Below, piece by piece: positions 50,491 through 59,164 of a stretch of DNA of 64,000 bases (positions are counted from its first letter, which is position 1; the number at the start of each line of letters is the position of its first letter). The stretch covers positions 62,001 through 126,000 of the forward strand of contig NZ_JACJSE010000015.1 of the NCBI RefSeq assembly GCF_014698045.1, in the 5' to 3' direction. Below the pieces are notes generated by a model. The model ran no database searches. It saw only the letters and a list, made by a program, of their open reading frames with translations, and had not been told where the DNA came from. The position numbers were made by a program, and so were the translations under genes. Origin of the DNA: Aulosira sp. FACHB-615. GTDB taxonomy: Bacteria; Cyanobacteriota; Cyanobacteriia; Cyanobacteriales; Nostocaceae.

Positions 50491-52602
50491 TTGATTAGCA
50501 CCACAGAAGAATTGAGTAATGATTCAGATTTTCTAAATACTAACGATATTAATATAATTGTTTTTCTTGACTGGTCACAGGCAGAAGATAATCTTTATCA
50601 AGATTTAGAAAAGGTAATTTATGCAGTCAATAATCATCCTGCTAGTAGTCAGATAAATCTAATGATTGATATTAGCGATGTTGCGGAAGATGTTGCTAAT
50701 TTAGTATTGTCTGGTGTATTGATGAATCTGCTGATGGCGGATGATGCTGATGTTAGTGCAGGTTGTGAAGTTTCGCTAGTTGATAGTTCGGATTTTCAGC
50801 AATGGGAGATGATATCTCATCAAGTTCATGCGCGAATTATTTTAGATAACATTCATCCAGCCTCAATCACTAATATTTCTGAATATGCAATTGATGAATT
50901 TAGTACTATATCAATAGTGCAATTGATTTATGATTTAGCAAATAGATTATTTCAAATAGGATATTGGCAAGGAGCGATCGCACAATATCAAAAACTGCTA
51001 GGATTGCAAATCAATAACTTAGAAATTTACAGAAATTTAATTCATTGTTACAGAAGCTCTCAGCAAAATGAGGCTTATTATACAACACTACATCAGGCGA
51101 TCGCACTCTATCCCACAGAAGGGAGTTTGCATTTTTCTTTAATCATCGACTTGCGGCGTGATGGTAGAACACAAGAAGCAATTGCTAGTGCGGAACATGC
51201 TTGTATATGCTTGCCGGATGATTATACTTTTAAACTGCTGAAATATTTAACAGTACCTAGCATTTATAATTATGTAGATGAAATAGAATTTTATCGTCAG
51301 CGTTACACCCAAGGCTTACAAGATTTAATTCAAAACACTAGCTTAAATACTCCAGAAGAAAAAATTAATGCCTTCAATGGTATAGGTCGTCTAACTAACT
51401 TTTATTTATCTTATCAAGCCCAAAATGACCGAGATTTACAACGTCAATATGGACAGTTAGTGCATGACATTATGGCGGCTAACTATCCCCAATGGGTTGC
51501 GCCTTTATCTATGCCAAAACTCCAGCCACAGCCAAAAATCCGCGTTGGCTATCTTTCACATTATTTACATTCTTATAGTGGCACATTATGGTTAACTGGT
51601 TGGCTACGTTATTGTAATCATCAAGACTTTGAAATTTACTGTTACTATACAGGTAATGACCCAGATCCAGTTACAGAACAATTTCAAGAATATAGTGATG
51701 TTTTTCACCATATTCCTTATAACTTGCCGGGAGTTTGTGAACAAGTAATTGCTGATAATTTACATATTTTAGTGTTTCCAGAAATTGGCATGAACCCACA
51801 AACAATGCAAATTGCTGCACTCAGACTTGCGCCTGTGCAGTGTGTAGCTTGGGGACATCCGGTAACAACTGGTTTACCAACAATTGATTATTTTTTATCA
51901 AGTGAGTTAATGGAACCGGAAAATGCCCAAGAACATTATTCGGAAACACTAATTCGTTTACCTAATATTGGTGTATCTTACCCCAAACCTTATATTCCGC
52001 CAATCATCAAAACTCGTTCAGATTTTCACCTTTCAGATGATGCGGTGATTTATTTATGTTGCCAAGCACCGTTTAAGTATTTACCCCAGTATGATTTTAT
52101 TTTGGCAGAAATAGCCAGTCGCATACCGCAAGCTAAATTTGTATTTTTGCGAGGAACTTTACTTCGGTCGCGTTTACAACGTGCTTTTGCAGCGATAAGT
52201 TTAAACAGTGAAGATTATTGTGTATTTTTAAATATTCCCGATCGCCTAGATTATCTGATGATTAATTTATTATCAGATGTTTATTTGGATACTTTTACTT
52301 GGTCTGGTGGTAATACTACCTTAGAAGCGATCGCTTGTAATCTCCCTGTTGTCACTTGTCCAGGAGAATTTATGCGTGGTCGTCACTCAGATAGCTTTCT
52401 GAAAATGCTGGGAGTGACTGAAACCATCGCCGCCAATGAAGCAGAATATATTGATATCGCCGTTAAGTTGGGACTAGACTCAACTTGGCGAAACCACATT
52501 GCCGAAAAAATCAGCCAGCGTCATCATTTATTATTTGATGACCAGGCTTGTGTTGCTGGGTTGGAAAGTTTTTACAGGAAAGTGCTGAGTTTTGAGTGCT
52601 GA
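50491..52602 (+). CDS. SPINDLY-like O-GlcNAc transferase (GT41) with shared N-terminal domain
   Basis: Residues about 18-140 (INIIVFLDWSQAEDNLYQDL...VLSGVLMNLLMADDADVSAG) match the C-terminal domain of the preceding protein. A short TPR stretch follows (about 145-245). A GT41 catalytic region (about 345-690) has IRVGYLSHYLHSYSGTLWLT, LRLAPVQCVAWGHPVTTGLP, YFLSSELMEPENAQEHYSE and FTWSGGNTTLEAIACNLPVV, the UDP-sugar-binding block of O-GlcNAc transferases. It probably transfers a sugar to protein Ser/Thr. TTG start with GAAGGAGA 7 bases upstream. The last residues VLSFEC and the stop lie in the CTGAGTG heptamer array. Confidence 0.85.
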   Translation: MISTTEELSNDSDFLNTNDINIIVFLDWSQAEDNLYQDLEKVIYAVNNHPASSQINLMIDISDVAEDVANLVLSGVLMNLLMADDADVSAGCEVSLVDSSDFQQWEMISHQVHARIILDNIHPASITNISEYAIDEFSTISIVQLIYDLANRLFQIGYWQGAIAQYQKLLGLQINNLEIYRNLIHCYRSSQQNEAYYTTLHQAIALYPTEGSLHFSLIIDLRRDGRTQEAIASAEHACICLPDDYTFKLLKYLTVPSIYNYVDEIEFYRQRYTQGLQDLIQNTSLNTPEEKINAFNGIGRLTNFYLSYQAQNDRDLQRQYGQLVHDIMAANYPQWVAPLSMPKLQPQPKIRVGYLSHYLHSYSGTLWLTGWLRYCNHQDFEIYCYYTGNDPDPVTEQFQEYSDVFHHIPYNLPGVCEQVIADNLHILVFPEIGMNPQTMQIAALRLAPVQCVAWGHPVTTGLPTIDYFLSSELMEPENAQEHYSETLIRLPNIGVSYPKPYIPPIIKTRSDFHLSDDAVIYLCCQAPFKYLPQYDFILAEIASRIPQAKFVFLRGTLLRSRLQRAFAAISLNSEDYCVFLNIPDRLDYLMINLLSDVYLDTFTWSGGNTTLEAIACNLPVVTCPGEFMRGRHSDSFLKMLGVTETIAANEAEYIDIAVKLGLDSTWRNHIAEKISQRHHLLFDDQACVAGLESFYRKVLSFEC

Positions 52603-52682
52603 GTTTTGAGTGCTGAGTGCTGAGTGCTGAGTGCTGAGTGCTGAGTGCTGAGTGCTGAGTGCTGGGTTTGGAGTGCTGAGTA
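52581..52682. repeat. GTGCTGA heptamer array overlapping a stop codon
   Basis: About fourteen units of GTGCTGA (with TTTTGAG variants) run from within the 3' end of the GT41 gene into the intergenic DNA. The gene's last six codons and its TGA are part of the array. Confidence 0.9.
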
Positions 52683-52693
52683 AATATTGTCTA

Positions 52694-52769
52694 CTCCTGT
52701 CACCTATCACCTGTCACCTGTCACCTATCACCTGTCACCTATCACCTGTCACCTATCACCTGTCACCTC
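52694..52769. repeat. TCACCTG/TCACCTA heptamer array
   Basis: About ten to eleven TCACCTG or TCACCTA units directly downstream of the GTGCTGA array and a few bases from the end of the convergent rel gene. Two different heptamer families thus sit side by side in a 175-base convergent gap. Confidence 0.9.
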
Positions 52770-52776
52770 AAAACAT

Positions 52777-55041
52777 TTACTCCTCTGCTTGACCGACGCG
52801 GCGAATATTGATGATGTCGCTCATTTTTTTAATTTGGACAAAGACTTGTTCAAGTTGGGAGCGATCGCGTATATCTATGCCTAAGTCCATTAATGCTGGT
52901 TGTCCACTGGCTGTTTTAACTTGGGCATGACGGACGTTAATACCTTGGTCACTTAACCGCGATAAAATATCCTTTAAAACGCCTACACGGTCTAGGGCTT
53001 CAATTTGGATATTGACTGGGTAAGTGTGGGGGCGAGAACTATTTTCTACTGCCAAATTCCATTTTACCGGCACTAGGCGATCGCCTTCAACACTATCCAA
53101 ATTGTGACAGCCTTGGCGATGGATAGAAATTCCCCGACCGCGTGTCACTACGCCAATAATTGATTCTCCGGGAATTGGTGTACAACACCCCGCCAGATGA
53201 TACACCAAACCCTCAACACCGAGAATCGGCGAATCGCTGGCGCGGGAACTGCTGTGGGGAACATCCCGTAAAGCTTTGGCTGATGATTCTTTGGGGACAA
53301 ATGGTGGTATTACCATTGTGGCAGGTTGCTGTGCCTTGACCACATCCCGCCAGCGATTTAGGACTAAATTTAAGGTAATTTCGCCGTAACCCAAACCTGC
53401 GAGTAAATCTTCGACGCTGTGATAGTTGCACTTTTCCGCAACAGTCTGCATTGCATCGGATTTTAGCAAATTATCAAAACCAGTTTTACCGAGTTCTTTT
53501 TCTAACAAGTCTCGCCCACGGGTGACGTTTTCTTCGCGGCGCGATCGCTTGTACCATTGCTTAATCCGATATTTTGCCGTGGAAGTTCTGACAAAATTCA
53601 ACCAGTCTAAACTCGGATGACCATTCTTTTGGGTGAGAATTTCGACAATATCGCCATTTTGTAACCTTGTAGATAAAGGTACTATCCGCCCATTTACCCT
53701 TGCACCTGAACAATGGTTTCCAACTTCTGTATGAATGCGATAGGCAAAATCTATACTAGTAGAACCAGGATTTAACGAGACAACATCACCCTTGGGCGTG
53801 AACACATAAACATCGTCTTCAAATAAGTTATCTTTAACGCTATCTAAATATTCTTGGGCATCTTTCAGGTCGCTTTGCCATTCTAATAATTGCCGTAACC
53901 AAGTAAACTTTTCATCAGCCGCCGTCAACGGACTATTAGAACCACCTGTTTCTTTGTACTTCCAATGGGCTGCAATACCATATTCGGCGATATGGTGCAT
54001 TTCCAGAGTGCGAATTTGAATTTCTAAAGGACGACCGGTTAAACCAATAACCCCAGTGTGCAGAGACTGGTAACGGTTGGGTTTAGGTAAACCGATATAA
54101 TCTTTAAATCTGCCGGGAATGGGGCGAAACGCATCATGAACAACCGCCAAAGCCCGATAACATTCTTCGTTAGTTTCGACAATAATTCGTAGCGCCGCTA
54201 AATCATAAATTTCATGAAATTCCTTTTGCTGTCGCTGCATTTTTTGATAAATGCTGTATAAATGTTTGGGACGACCACTAATATCTAAACAGCGAATTCC
54301 AGCTTGTTGTAAACGTTCTCGTAAAATATCTGTGGCTTTAGCTAATTTTTCTTCTCGCGCCGTGCGTTTTTCCGAAACATGCTGCTGCATTTGGCGAAAA
54401 GCTTCCGGTTCCAGATATTTAAAAGCTAAATCTTCCAGTTCCCACTTAATATGCCAAATACCCAAACGGTTGGCTAGAGGTGCAAAGATATCTCGTGTTT
54501 CTTGGGCGCTGCGACGACGGCTATCTTCTGACATATATTGCAGAGTTCGCATATTATGCAAACGGTCTGCTAACTTGACTACAATTACTCTAATATCTTG
54601 CGCCATTGACAAAAACATCCGGCGGAAATTTTCGGCTTGGCTTTCGGTTTTACTTTTGAAATTAATTTTAGAAAGTTTGGTTACACCTTCCACTAACCGC
54701 CGTACTTCTGAGCCAAATAGCTCTTCTATTTCTTCAATTGTGACATCTGTATCTTCAACTACATCATGAAGAAATCCAGCTGCTATCATAGCAGGACTAC
54801 CCCCTAAATCGCGTAGCAGCCCAGCTACAGCAACGGGATGATAAATATACGGTTCTCCAGATTTGCGAAATTGTCCATGATGGAGTTGATAGGCAAAAGA
54901 AAATGCTCGACAAATTAACGACGCATCATTCTGTCTTCGGTCTTCTGGTTCGACACTTCTGGGTGATGACTCGCGTAAACATTTATTGAGCCATTCTGGA
55001 AGTGTAACGTCAATTGAAGTACTAGTAGCTATGCCGCTCAT
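52777..55041 (-). CDS. spoT: Bifunctional (p)ppGpp synthetase/hydrolase (RelA/SpoT homologue)
   Basis: Long Rel-Spo homologue of 754 residues. HD hydrolase domain: EPYIYHPVAVAGLL and FLHDVVEDTDVTIEE (HD pair), with SEDSRRRSAQETRDIFAPLA. Synthetase domain: KHLYSIYQKMQRQ, LAALRIIVETNEECYR, GRFKDYIGLPKPNRYQSLHT. Then TGS (VYVFTPKGDVVSLNPGSTSI), a Zn-finger/CC region with HLAGCCTPIPGESI and a C-terminal ACT domain (VNIQIEALDRVGVLKDILSR). It sets alarmone levels during nitrogen, light and starvation stress. Whether the hydrolase or synthase dominates cannot be read. Confidence 0.95.
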   Translation of the reverse strand: MSGIATSTSIDVTLPEWLNKCLRESSPRSVEPEDRRQNDASLICRAFSFAYQLHHGQFRKSGEPYIYHPVAVAGLLRDLGGSPAMIAAGFLHDVVEDTDVTIEEIEELFGSEVRRLVEGVTKLSKINFKSKTESQAENFRRMFLSMAQDIRVIVVKLADRLHNMRTLQYMSEDSRRRSAQETRDIFAPLANRLGIWHIKWELEDLAFKYLEPEAFRQMQQHVSEKRTAREEKLAKATDILRERLQQAGIRCLDISGRPKHLYSIYQKMQRQQKEFHEIYDLAALRIIVETNEECYRALAVVHDAFRPIPGRFKDYIGLPKPNRYQSLHTGVIGLTGRPLEIQIRTLEMHHIAEYGIAAHWKYKETGGSNSPLTAADEKFTWLRQLLEWQSDLKDAQEYLDSVKDNLFEDDVYVFTPKGDVVSLNPGSTSIDFAYRIHTEVGNHCSGARVNGRIVPLSTRLQNGDIVEILTQKNGHPSLDWLNFVRTSTAKYRIKQWYKRSRREENVTRGRDLLEKELGKTGFDNLLKSDAMQTVAEKCNYHSVEDLLAGLGYGEITLNLVLNRWRDVVKAQQPATMVIPPFVPKESSAKALRDVPHSSSRASDSPILGVEGLVYHLAGCCTPIPGESIIGVVTRGRGISIHRQGCHNLDSVEGDRLVPVKWNLAVENSSRPHTYPVNIQIEALDRVGVLKDILSRLSDQGINVRHAQVKTASGQPALMDLGIDIRDRSQLEQVFVQIKKMSDIINIRRVGQAEE

Positions 55042-55220
55042 ACAAAAGGTGATCGGTAAATAGTAAGATGGACGAAGTTTACAGCATCAACTAATGGTGA
55101 TCCTGTGTCCCTGGTGGGGCGGTAAATGCAGTGTGAGGATGATGAGTCTCTTGCCTTGTGGTAGTCCTCCATTTTAGCTTTCAACAAGCATCATTTGGAA
55201 AAACCTACGATGGCGAATAA

Positions 55221-55242
55221 GCCTCAAAAGGGGATTTGAGGC
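55221..55242. promoter_or_regulatory. Hairpin in the divergent rel/patD-like promoter region
   Basis: GCCTCAAA and TTTGAGGC form an 8-bp stem with a 6-base loop, 80 bases upstream of the PatD-like start and about 180 bases upstream of the rel start. There is no T-run on either side. A TATACT possible -10 box lies near 55270. Function unknown; could be a 5' UTR element. Confidence 0.4.
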
Positions 55243-55323
55243 TTGTGATAGTGATAGTGGTTCAAGAAGATATACTGTAGAAGAAAAAATTCTTGTCATT
55301 AATACTATCTTAAATGGCACTAG

Positions 55324-55683
55324 ATGTCTTTAAATTGTGATAAATATCAAGCACTAGCAAAGTTATTAGTGCAGTTACGGTCTGATGTCACTGCTGGGGA
55401 ATTTGACAAAACCCAACTGCGACAGCGTGTTGCTGATTTGCAGCAGTTGTTTCAACGCGAGATTGTGCCTTTAGCAACAGCAGATTCCAAAGAACTGTCT
55501 TATCAAACGGAAATCAGTAAACAATTGCGCTTATTGGAAATTGATATCACATTTTTCCAAGGCGCAAGGCAGGCAGCCACAGCAAAAACCAGACTTCAAA
55601 CCATGAGCGATCGCCTCACTACTTTAATTCAATATTGCCATGCCATACTGCAACAAGAGACACCAGAAGTTTCTGAGGATTAG
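55324..55683 (+). CDS. patD: PatD-like heterocyst-frequency control protein
   Basis: A 119-residue soluble helical protein: YQALAKLLVQLRSDVTAGEF, QRVADLQQLFQREIVPLATA, KQLRLLEIDITFFQGARQAA, MSDRLTTLIQYCHAILQQE. This matches the PatD pattern from memory (QLRLLEIDxxFFQxARQ...DRLxxLIxYC). In Anabaena PCC 7120, PatD is NtcA-controlled and limits heterocyst numbers; its presence would imply a heterocyst-former. No GTA-N8-TAC NtcA site was found in the preceding 280 bases by eye. It is divergent from rel. The identification rests on motif memory, not on a search. Confidence 0.6.
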   Translation: MSLNCDKYQALAKLLVQLRSDVTAGEFDKTQLRQRVADLQQLFQREIVPLATADSKELSYQTEISKQLRLLEIDITFFQGARQAATAKTRLQTMSDRLTTLIQYCHAILQQETPEVSED

Positions 55684-55790
55684 TTTGTCTGTTAAGTTTT
55701 GCCGTTAAATTCATCAGGATCAAAGAAATCTGGTACACAACATAGTCTCTCTAAGTTGATGAAGATTTAATGCTGATATTTAGGGTGTAG

Positions 55791-56072
55791 GGGTATGAGG
55801 GTGTACTTCGACTGCGCTCAGTAACCAGGGTGTGGGTGTGGAGAAAGCGTCACCGTTGGCTTTGTCACCCGCCTTGAACTCAAGTTCAAGGCTAATAGCT
55901 CAAGTCGACTAAAGTAGACTCAAAAATTTAGGGTACATTGAGTCATCTTTAGATGACTTTTGCTGTGAGCAAGGAACTTAAGTTCCTTGCGGGATATGTT
56001 TATACACATATCTTGCATACTACGCTCTTACACTCTGGTTACTGAGTGCAGTCGAAGTACACCCTCATACCC
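55791..56072. mobile_element. Candidate MITE: inverted-repeat element with nested palindromes
   Basis: Arms of about 40 bases, GGTATGAGGGTGTACTTCGA followed by CTGCGCTCAGTAACC at 55792 and its near-perfect inverse at 56036-56072, flank about 200 bases. Inside, CCTTGAACTCAAGTTCAAGG and CAAGGAACTTAAGTTCCTTG are palindromes placed symmetrically, with AGTCGACTAAAGTAGACTCAA and TTGAGTCATCTTTAGATGACT between them. The whole folds as a nested hairpin. No ORF is inside and the 451-base gap has nothing else. Target duplication not identified. Candidate non-autonomous element. Confidence 0.6.
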
Positions 56073-56134
56073 ATTACTTGCTCAATAACTGTAGGATTGT
56101 TACTTAGTACAGGACAATCCCCAAGCAATTCGGA

Positions 56135-57766
56135 ATGGCTCGCATCTCCAAATTAACCTTCGATCGCGGTACATTAATTCTGCACCCACCACCACGCGGT
56201 AAAGCTTGGATGGATTATGCTACATGGGATGACCGTGTGGAAAAATTTCGCATTCCGGCGATGCGTTACCGGGCTGTGGTGGAAGCACTACAAGGGGAAG
56301 AAGTAGAGTTTATTGATGAGGCGAAGGAATTTTACCCGATAGAATTGGTTCCGAGTTTGGAAATGGAACCTTACCCCCACCAAAGTGAAGCTTTAGCGGC
56401 TTGGAAGTTGGCGGGAAGACAAGGTGTAGTAGTGCTACCAACGGCGGCGGGTAAAACTTATCTGGCGCAGATGGCGATGCAAGCAACACCGCGTACTACG
56501 TTAATTGTTGTCCCGACTTTGGATTTGATGCACCAGTGGTATGCACATTTAGTTGCGGCATTTCCCGATGCGGAGGTGGGGTTACTAGGCGGCGGTTCGC
56601 GGGATAAGACAGCGATATTAGTAGCAACTTACGATAGTGCGGCGATTCATGCTGAATCTTTGGGAAATAAATATGCTTTGATTATTTTTGATGAGTGCCA
56701 TCATCTCCCGACAGATTTTAGCAAGGTAATTGCCGAATATGCGATCGCACCTTATCGGTTAGGATTATCAGCCACACCAGAACGCACCGATGGGAAACAC
56801 GCTGATTTAAATATTTTGATCGGTCGAGAGGTATATCGCAAACGCGCCGAAGATTTGGCGGGGAAAGCCTTAGCCGAACATGAAATTGTCCAAATTAAGG
56901 TGAAATTATCCCAAATTGAGCGGGAAAGATACAATCAATTAATTCAAACCCGTAATGATTTTTTGCGTCAATCTAAAATTTCTTTGGGGAGTATTCAAGG
57001 TTGGCAAATGTTTGTGCAGATGAGTGCGCGATCGCAAGTTGGTCGTAGAGCCATGTTAGCACATCGTGAAGCCAAAGAAATTGCTTTAGGAACTGATGGC
57101 AAGTTGCGAATTTTAGCTGATTTATTAGCCACTCATTTTCCTGAACGAGTGTTAATTTTCACGGCTGATAATGCGACAGTTTATAAAATTTCCCAAGACT
57201 TATTAATTCCAGCAATTACTCATCAAACCCCAGTCAAAGAACGCCATGAAATCTTAACTAAATTCCGCGAAGGTGAATATAATACTTTGGTGGCTTCTCA
57301 TGTGTTGAATGAAGGTGTTGATGTCCCGGCTGCTTCAGTGGCAATTATTCTGTCGGGAACAGGTTCAACGCGAGAATATATTCAACGGTTGGGGAGGATT
57401 TTACGCAAGGGAAATGTGGAGAATAAACAGGCGATTTTGTATGAGGTAATCGCGGAAGATACGAGTGAGGAAGGGACTTCGGCGCGGCGGCGGGGTGAGG
57501 AGAAATACGAACCGCAAAGACGCATAGACGCGTCAGCGACTTCCCGAAGGGTAGAGCGCGAAGGGAAGAAAGAAAAGAAAGGGAATTTACAGGTTATCTA
57601 TGGAAGTGGTCAGGAAAAAAGTTTAAAGGCGGCGGAACAATTAGAAATTAATTATTCAATCCAAAATCCAAAATCTAAAATCCAAAATTCAGAAGATGTT
57701 ACCAACGGAGTTACTAAGTCATCGCCTAAACGGAGAAGAAATCATTCCGAAAAGGCTGAAGATTGA
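56135..57766 (+). CDS. XPB-like superfamily 2 helicase with repeat-derived C-terminus
   Basis: An SF2 helicase of the XPB/COG1061 type. An N-terminal ~85-residue domain (LTFDRGTLILHPPPRGKAWM, DWVEK-like) precedes EPYPHQSEALAAWK (motif Q), PTAAGKT (P102-T108), DECHH (D186-H190), LGLSATPERTDG, the SF2 HAND domain and EYIQRLGRILRKGN (about 410-425). It probably opens damaged DNA with ATP. Residues beyond about 450 are atypical: codons from 57508 to 57566 and 57657-57690 come from dispersed repeats, giving a basic tail that overlaps the next gene by 71 bases. The partner gene is the nuclease Bax1. Confidence 0.88.
   Translation: MARISKLTFDRGTLILHPPPRGKAWMDYATWDDRVEKFRIPAMRYRAVVEALQGEEVEFIDEAKEFYPIELVPSLEMEPYPHQSEALAAWKLAGRQGVVVLPTAAGKTYLAQMAMQATPRTTLIVVPTLDLMHQWYAHLVAAFPDAEVGLLGGGSRDKTAILVATYDSAAIHAESLGNKYALIIFDECHHLPTDFSKVIAEYAIAPYRLGLSATPERTDGKHADLNILIGREVYRKRAEDLAGKALAEHEIVQIKVKLSQIERERYNQLIQTRNDFLRQSKISLGSIQGWQMFVQMSARSQVGRRAMLAHREAKEIALGTDGKLRILADLLATHFPERVLIFTADNATVYKISQDLLIPAITHQTPVKERHEILTKFREGEYNTLVASHVLNEGVDVPAASVAIILSGTGSTREYIQRLGRILRKGNVENKQAILYEVIAEDTSEEGTSARRRGEEKYEPQRRIDASATSRRVEREGKKEKKGNLQVIYGSGQEKSLKAAEQLEINYSIQNPKSKIQNSEDVTNGVTKSSPKRRRNHSEKAED
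57508..57566. repeat. Dispersed CGCAAAGACGC/GGGAAGCCGC-type repeat inside a helicase gene
   Basis: ACGAACCGCAAAGACGCATA followed by GACGCGTCAGCGACTTCCCG and AAGGGTAGAGCGCGAA lies in frame within the XPB-like gene. Relatives are intergenic at 26530-26575 and 36458-36541. Confidence 0.65.
57657..57690. repeat. AATCCAA heptamer array in the 3' end of the helicase gene
   Basis: Four to five AATCCAA/AATCTAA units (57657-57690) encode SIQNPKSKIQN in the XPB-like ORF, directly before the Bax1 start at 57696. Confidence 0.75.
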
Positions 57767-58910
57767 TGATAAACATTTGGCGTTGACTAATGAATTAATT
57801 GCTTGTTTTCAAGCAGCACAGGGAAAAACTCAAGGGGAGTTAGAAAAGCAGCTTTTAGATTTAGAAGGTGATGCGACAGATTATCGTGTCAAGCGGGGAT
57901 TAGCTTATATTATCAAAAGCAATTTTTGTACTTTTGAAGTGGTTAGTCCTTTAGAACCGCCAATGTTAAGAGAAAGAGTGTTTGCTTTGGCGGCAAAATC
58001 TGTAGCCAGCCGAGAATCAACCCAAGCAACTTTAAGCAAAATTGCTGATGAATTAAGTCAGGAATTAGAGCGAGAAGTTTTGTTAGAACAGGTGCGGACT
58101 GGTTTGTATGCTGACTTATCAGAAAATAAAATTTTGACCCAATTTGATACACCTTCGCCTGTAGATATTTTAAATAGATATAACTTGTCCCAGGTGCAGG
58201 GAATTTTTTATAAAGCGAGTCAATTAGTGTTAAATGCTCATCGCAATGTACCGGGAGAATATAAGCTATTATTTCGCTATTTAAAATTATTTCAACTCAT
58301 GGCTTATATAGAAGGTGATGCTGACCACGGCTTTACAATTACAGTGGATGGGCCGACGAGTTTATTTAATCCTAGTACACGATATGGGCTGGCGATCGCT
58401 AAATTAATTCCGGCTTTACTGCATGTCACCAAATGGAGTCTGTCAGCAACATTACAAACCCGTGATGTTTACACAGATACTTGGAAAACTGGCAGATTTA
58501 CCCTCAATTCTGAATGTGGTTTAGTATCGCATTATTCTAAAGGTAAGCCTTACGATAGTATGCTAGAAGCCTCCTTTGCTGATAAATGGGATGCTTTAAA
58601 AACTGACTGGGTATTAGAGCGAGAAGTTGATTTAATTCCCATTCCTGGTAGCGTGATGATTCCCGATTTTCGCCTAGTGCATCCTGATGGCAGAGAATTT
58701 CTATTAGAAATTGTCGGTTATTGGCGACCAGAATATTTACAAAAGAAATTTTCTCAGGTGCGGCGTGCAGGTTGTGATAATTTGATTTTGGCAATTTCCG
58801 AACGGCTGAATTTAGAAAAAGCTGGGGTGAAATTAAATGATGTCCCTGCGAGAATTGTGTGGTTTAAAGATAAGTTATTACCCAAAGCTGTGTTAGCTGT
58901 AATGGATTAA
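57696..58910 (+). CDS. Bax1-like nuclease (DUF790), partner of XPB helicase
   Basis: DUF790 (Bax1) is an XPB-binding nuclease characterised in archaea, where the complex incises bubble DNA in nucleotide-excision-type repair. The N-terminal part is MLPTELLSHRLNGEEIIPKR with LKIDDKHLALTNELI. The C-terminal PD-(D/E)XK-type domain has SMLEASFADKWDAL (E), SVMIPDFRLVHPDGRE (D) and FLLEIVGYWRPEYLQKKF (E-x-V; K on the next helix). It is 404 residues, complete. The XPB gene ends 71 bases inside it. Bacterial XPB-Bax1 pairs occur in some phyla; here they act together by inference. Confidence 0.88.
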   Translation: MLPTELLSHRLNGEEIIPKRLKIDDKHLALTNELIACFQAAQGKTQGELEKQLLDLEGDATDYRVKRGLAYIIKSNFCTFEVVSPLEPPMLRERVFALAAKSVASRESTQATLSKIADELSQELEREVLLEQVRTGLYADLSENKILTQFDTPSPVDILNRYNLSQVQGIFYKASQLVLNAHRNVPGEYKLLFRYLKLFQLMAYIEGDADHGFTITVDGPTSLFNPSTRYGLAIAKLIPALLHVTKWSLSATLQTRDVYTDTWKTGRFTLNSECGLVSHYSKGKPYDSMLEASFADKWDALKTDWVLEREVDLIPIPGSVMIPDFRLVHPDGREFLLEIVGYWRPEYLQKKFSQVRRAGCDNLILAISERLNLEKAGVKLNDVPARIVWFKDKLLPKAVLAVMD

Positions 58911-58921
58911 GGAAGAACAAG

Positions 58922-59164
58922 ATGAAAAGTATAGAAACAATTGTCACAGTTACTAAAGATGGTAAGATGACAGCCCAATTACCGCTAGATATTCCAGAGG
59001 GTGAACATCAAGTAGTAATAGTAATTGATGAACAACCCTTAGTCAAGAAATTAGAAAGCAAACAAAAACGTCTTCCTCTCAATTTTCCAGTAGATAATTA
59101 CGGTTCTTGGCCTGAAAATATTTCTTTAAGCCGTGAGGATATGTATGGTGACTGGGGACGCTAA
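58922..59164 (+). CDS. Antitoxin-type protein of a PIN-domain TA pair
   Basis: An 80-residue acidic protein: MKSIETIVTVTKDGKMTAQL with PLDIPEGEHQVVIVIDEQPL forms a swapped-hairpin-like N-terminus of the AbrB/VapB-like type (a cyanobacterial DUF variant), and the C-terminus NYGSWPENISLSREDMYGDW would bind the toxin. It starts 11 bases after the Bax1 gene and overlaps the PIN gene by 20 bases, as in VapBC operons. Binding of its own promoter is likely by analogy. Confidence 0.75.
   Translation: MKSIETIVTVTKDGKMTAQLPLDIPEGEHQVVIVIDEQPLVKKLESKQKRLPLNFPVDNYGSWPENISLSREDMYGDWGR

Noticed and set aside
55042..55323. NtcA-binding site (GTA-N8-TAC) upstream of the PatD-like gene
   Set aside because: No exact match was found by eye in this region.
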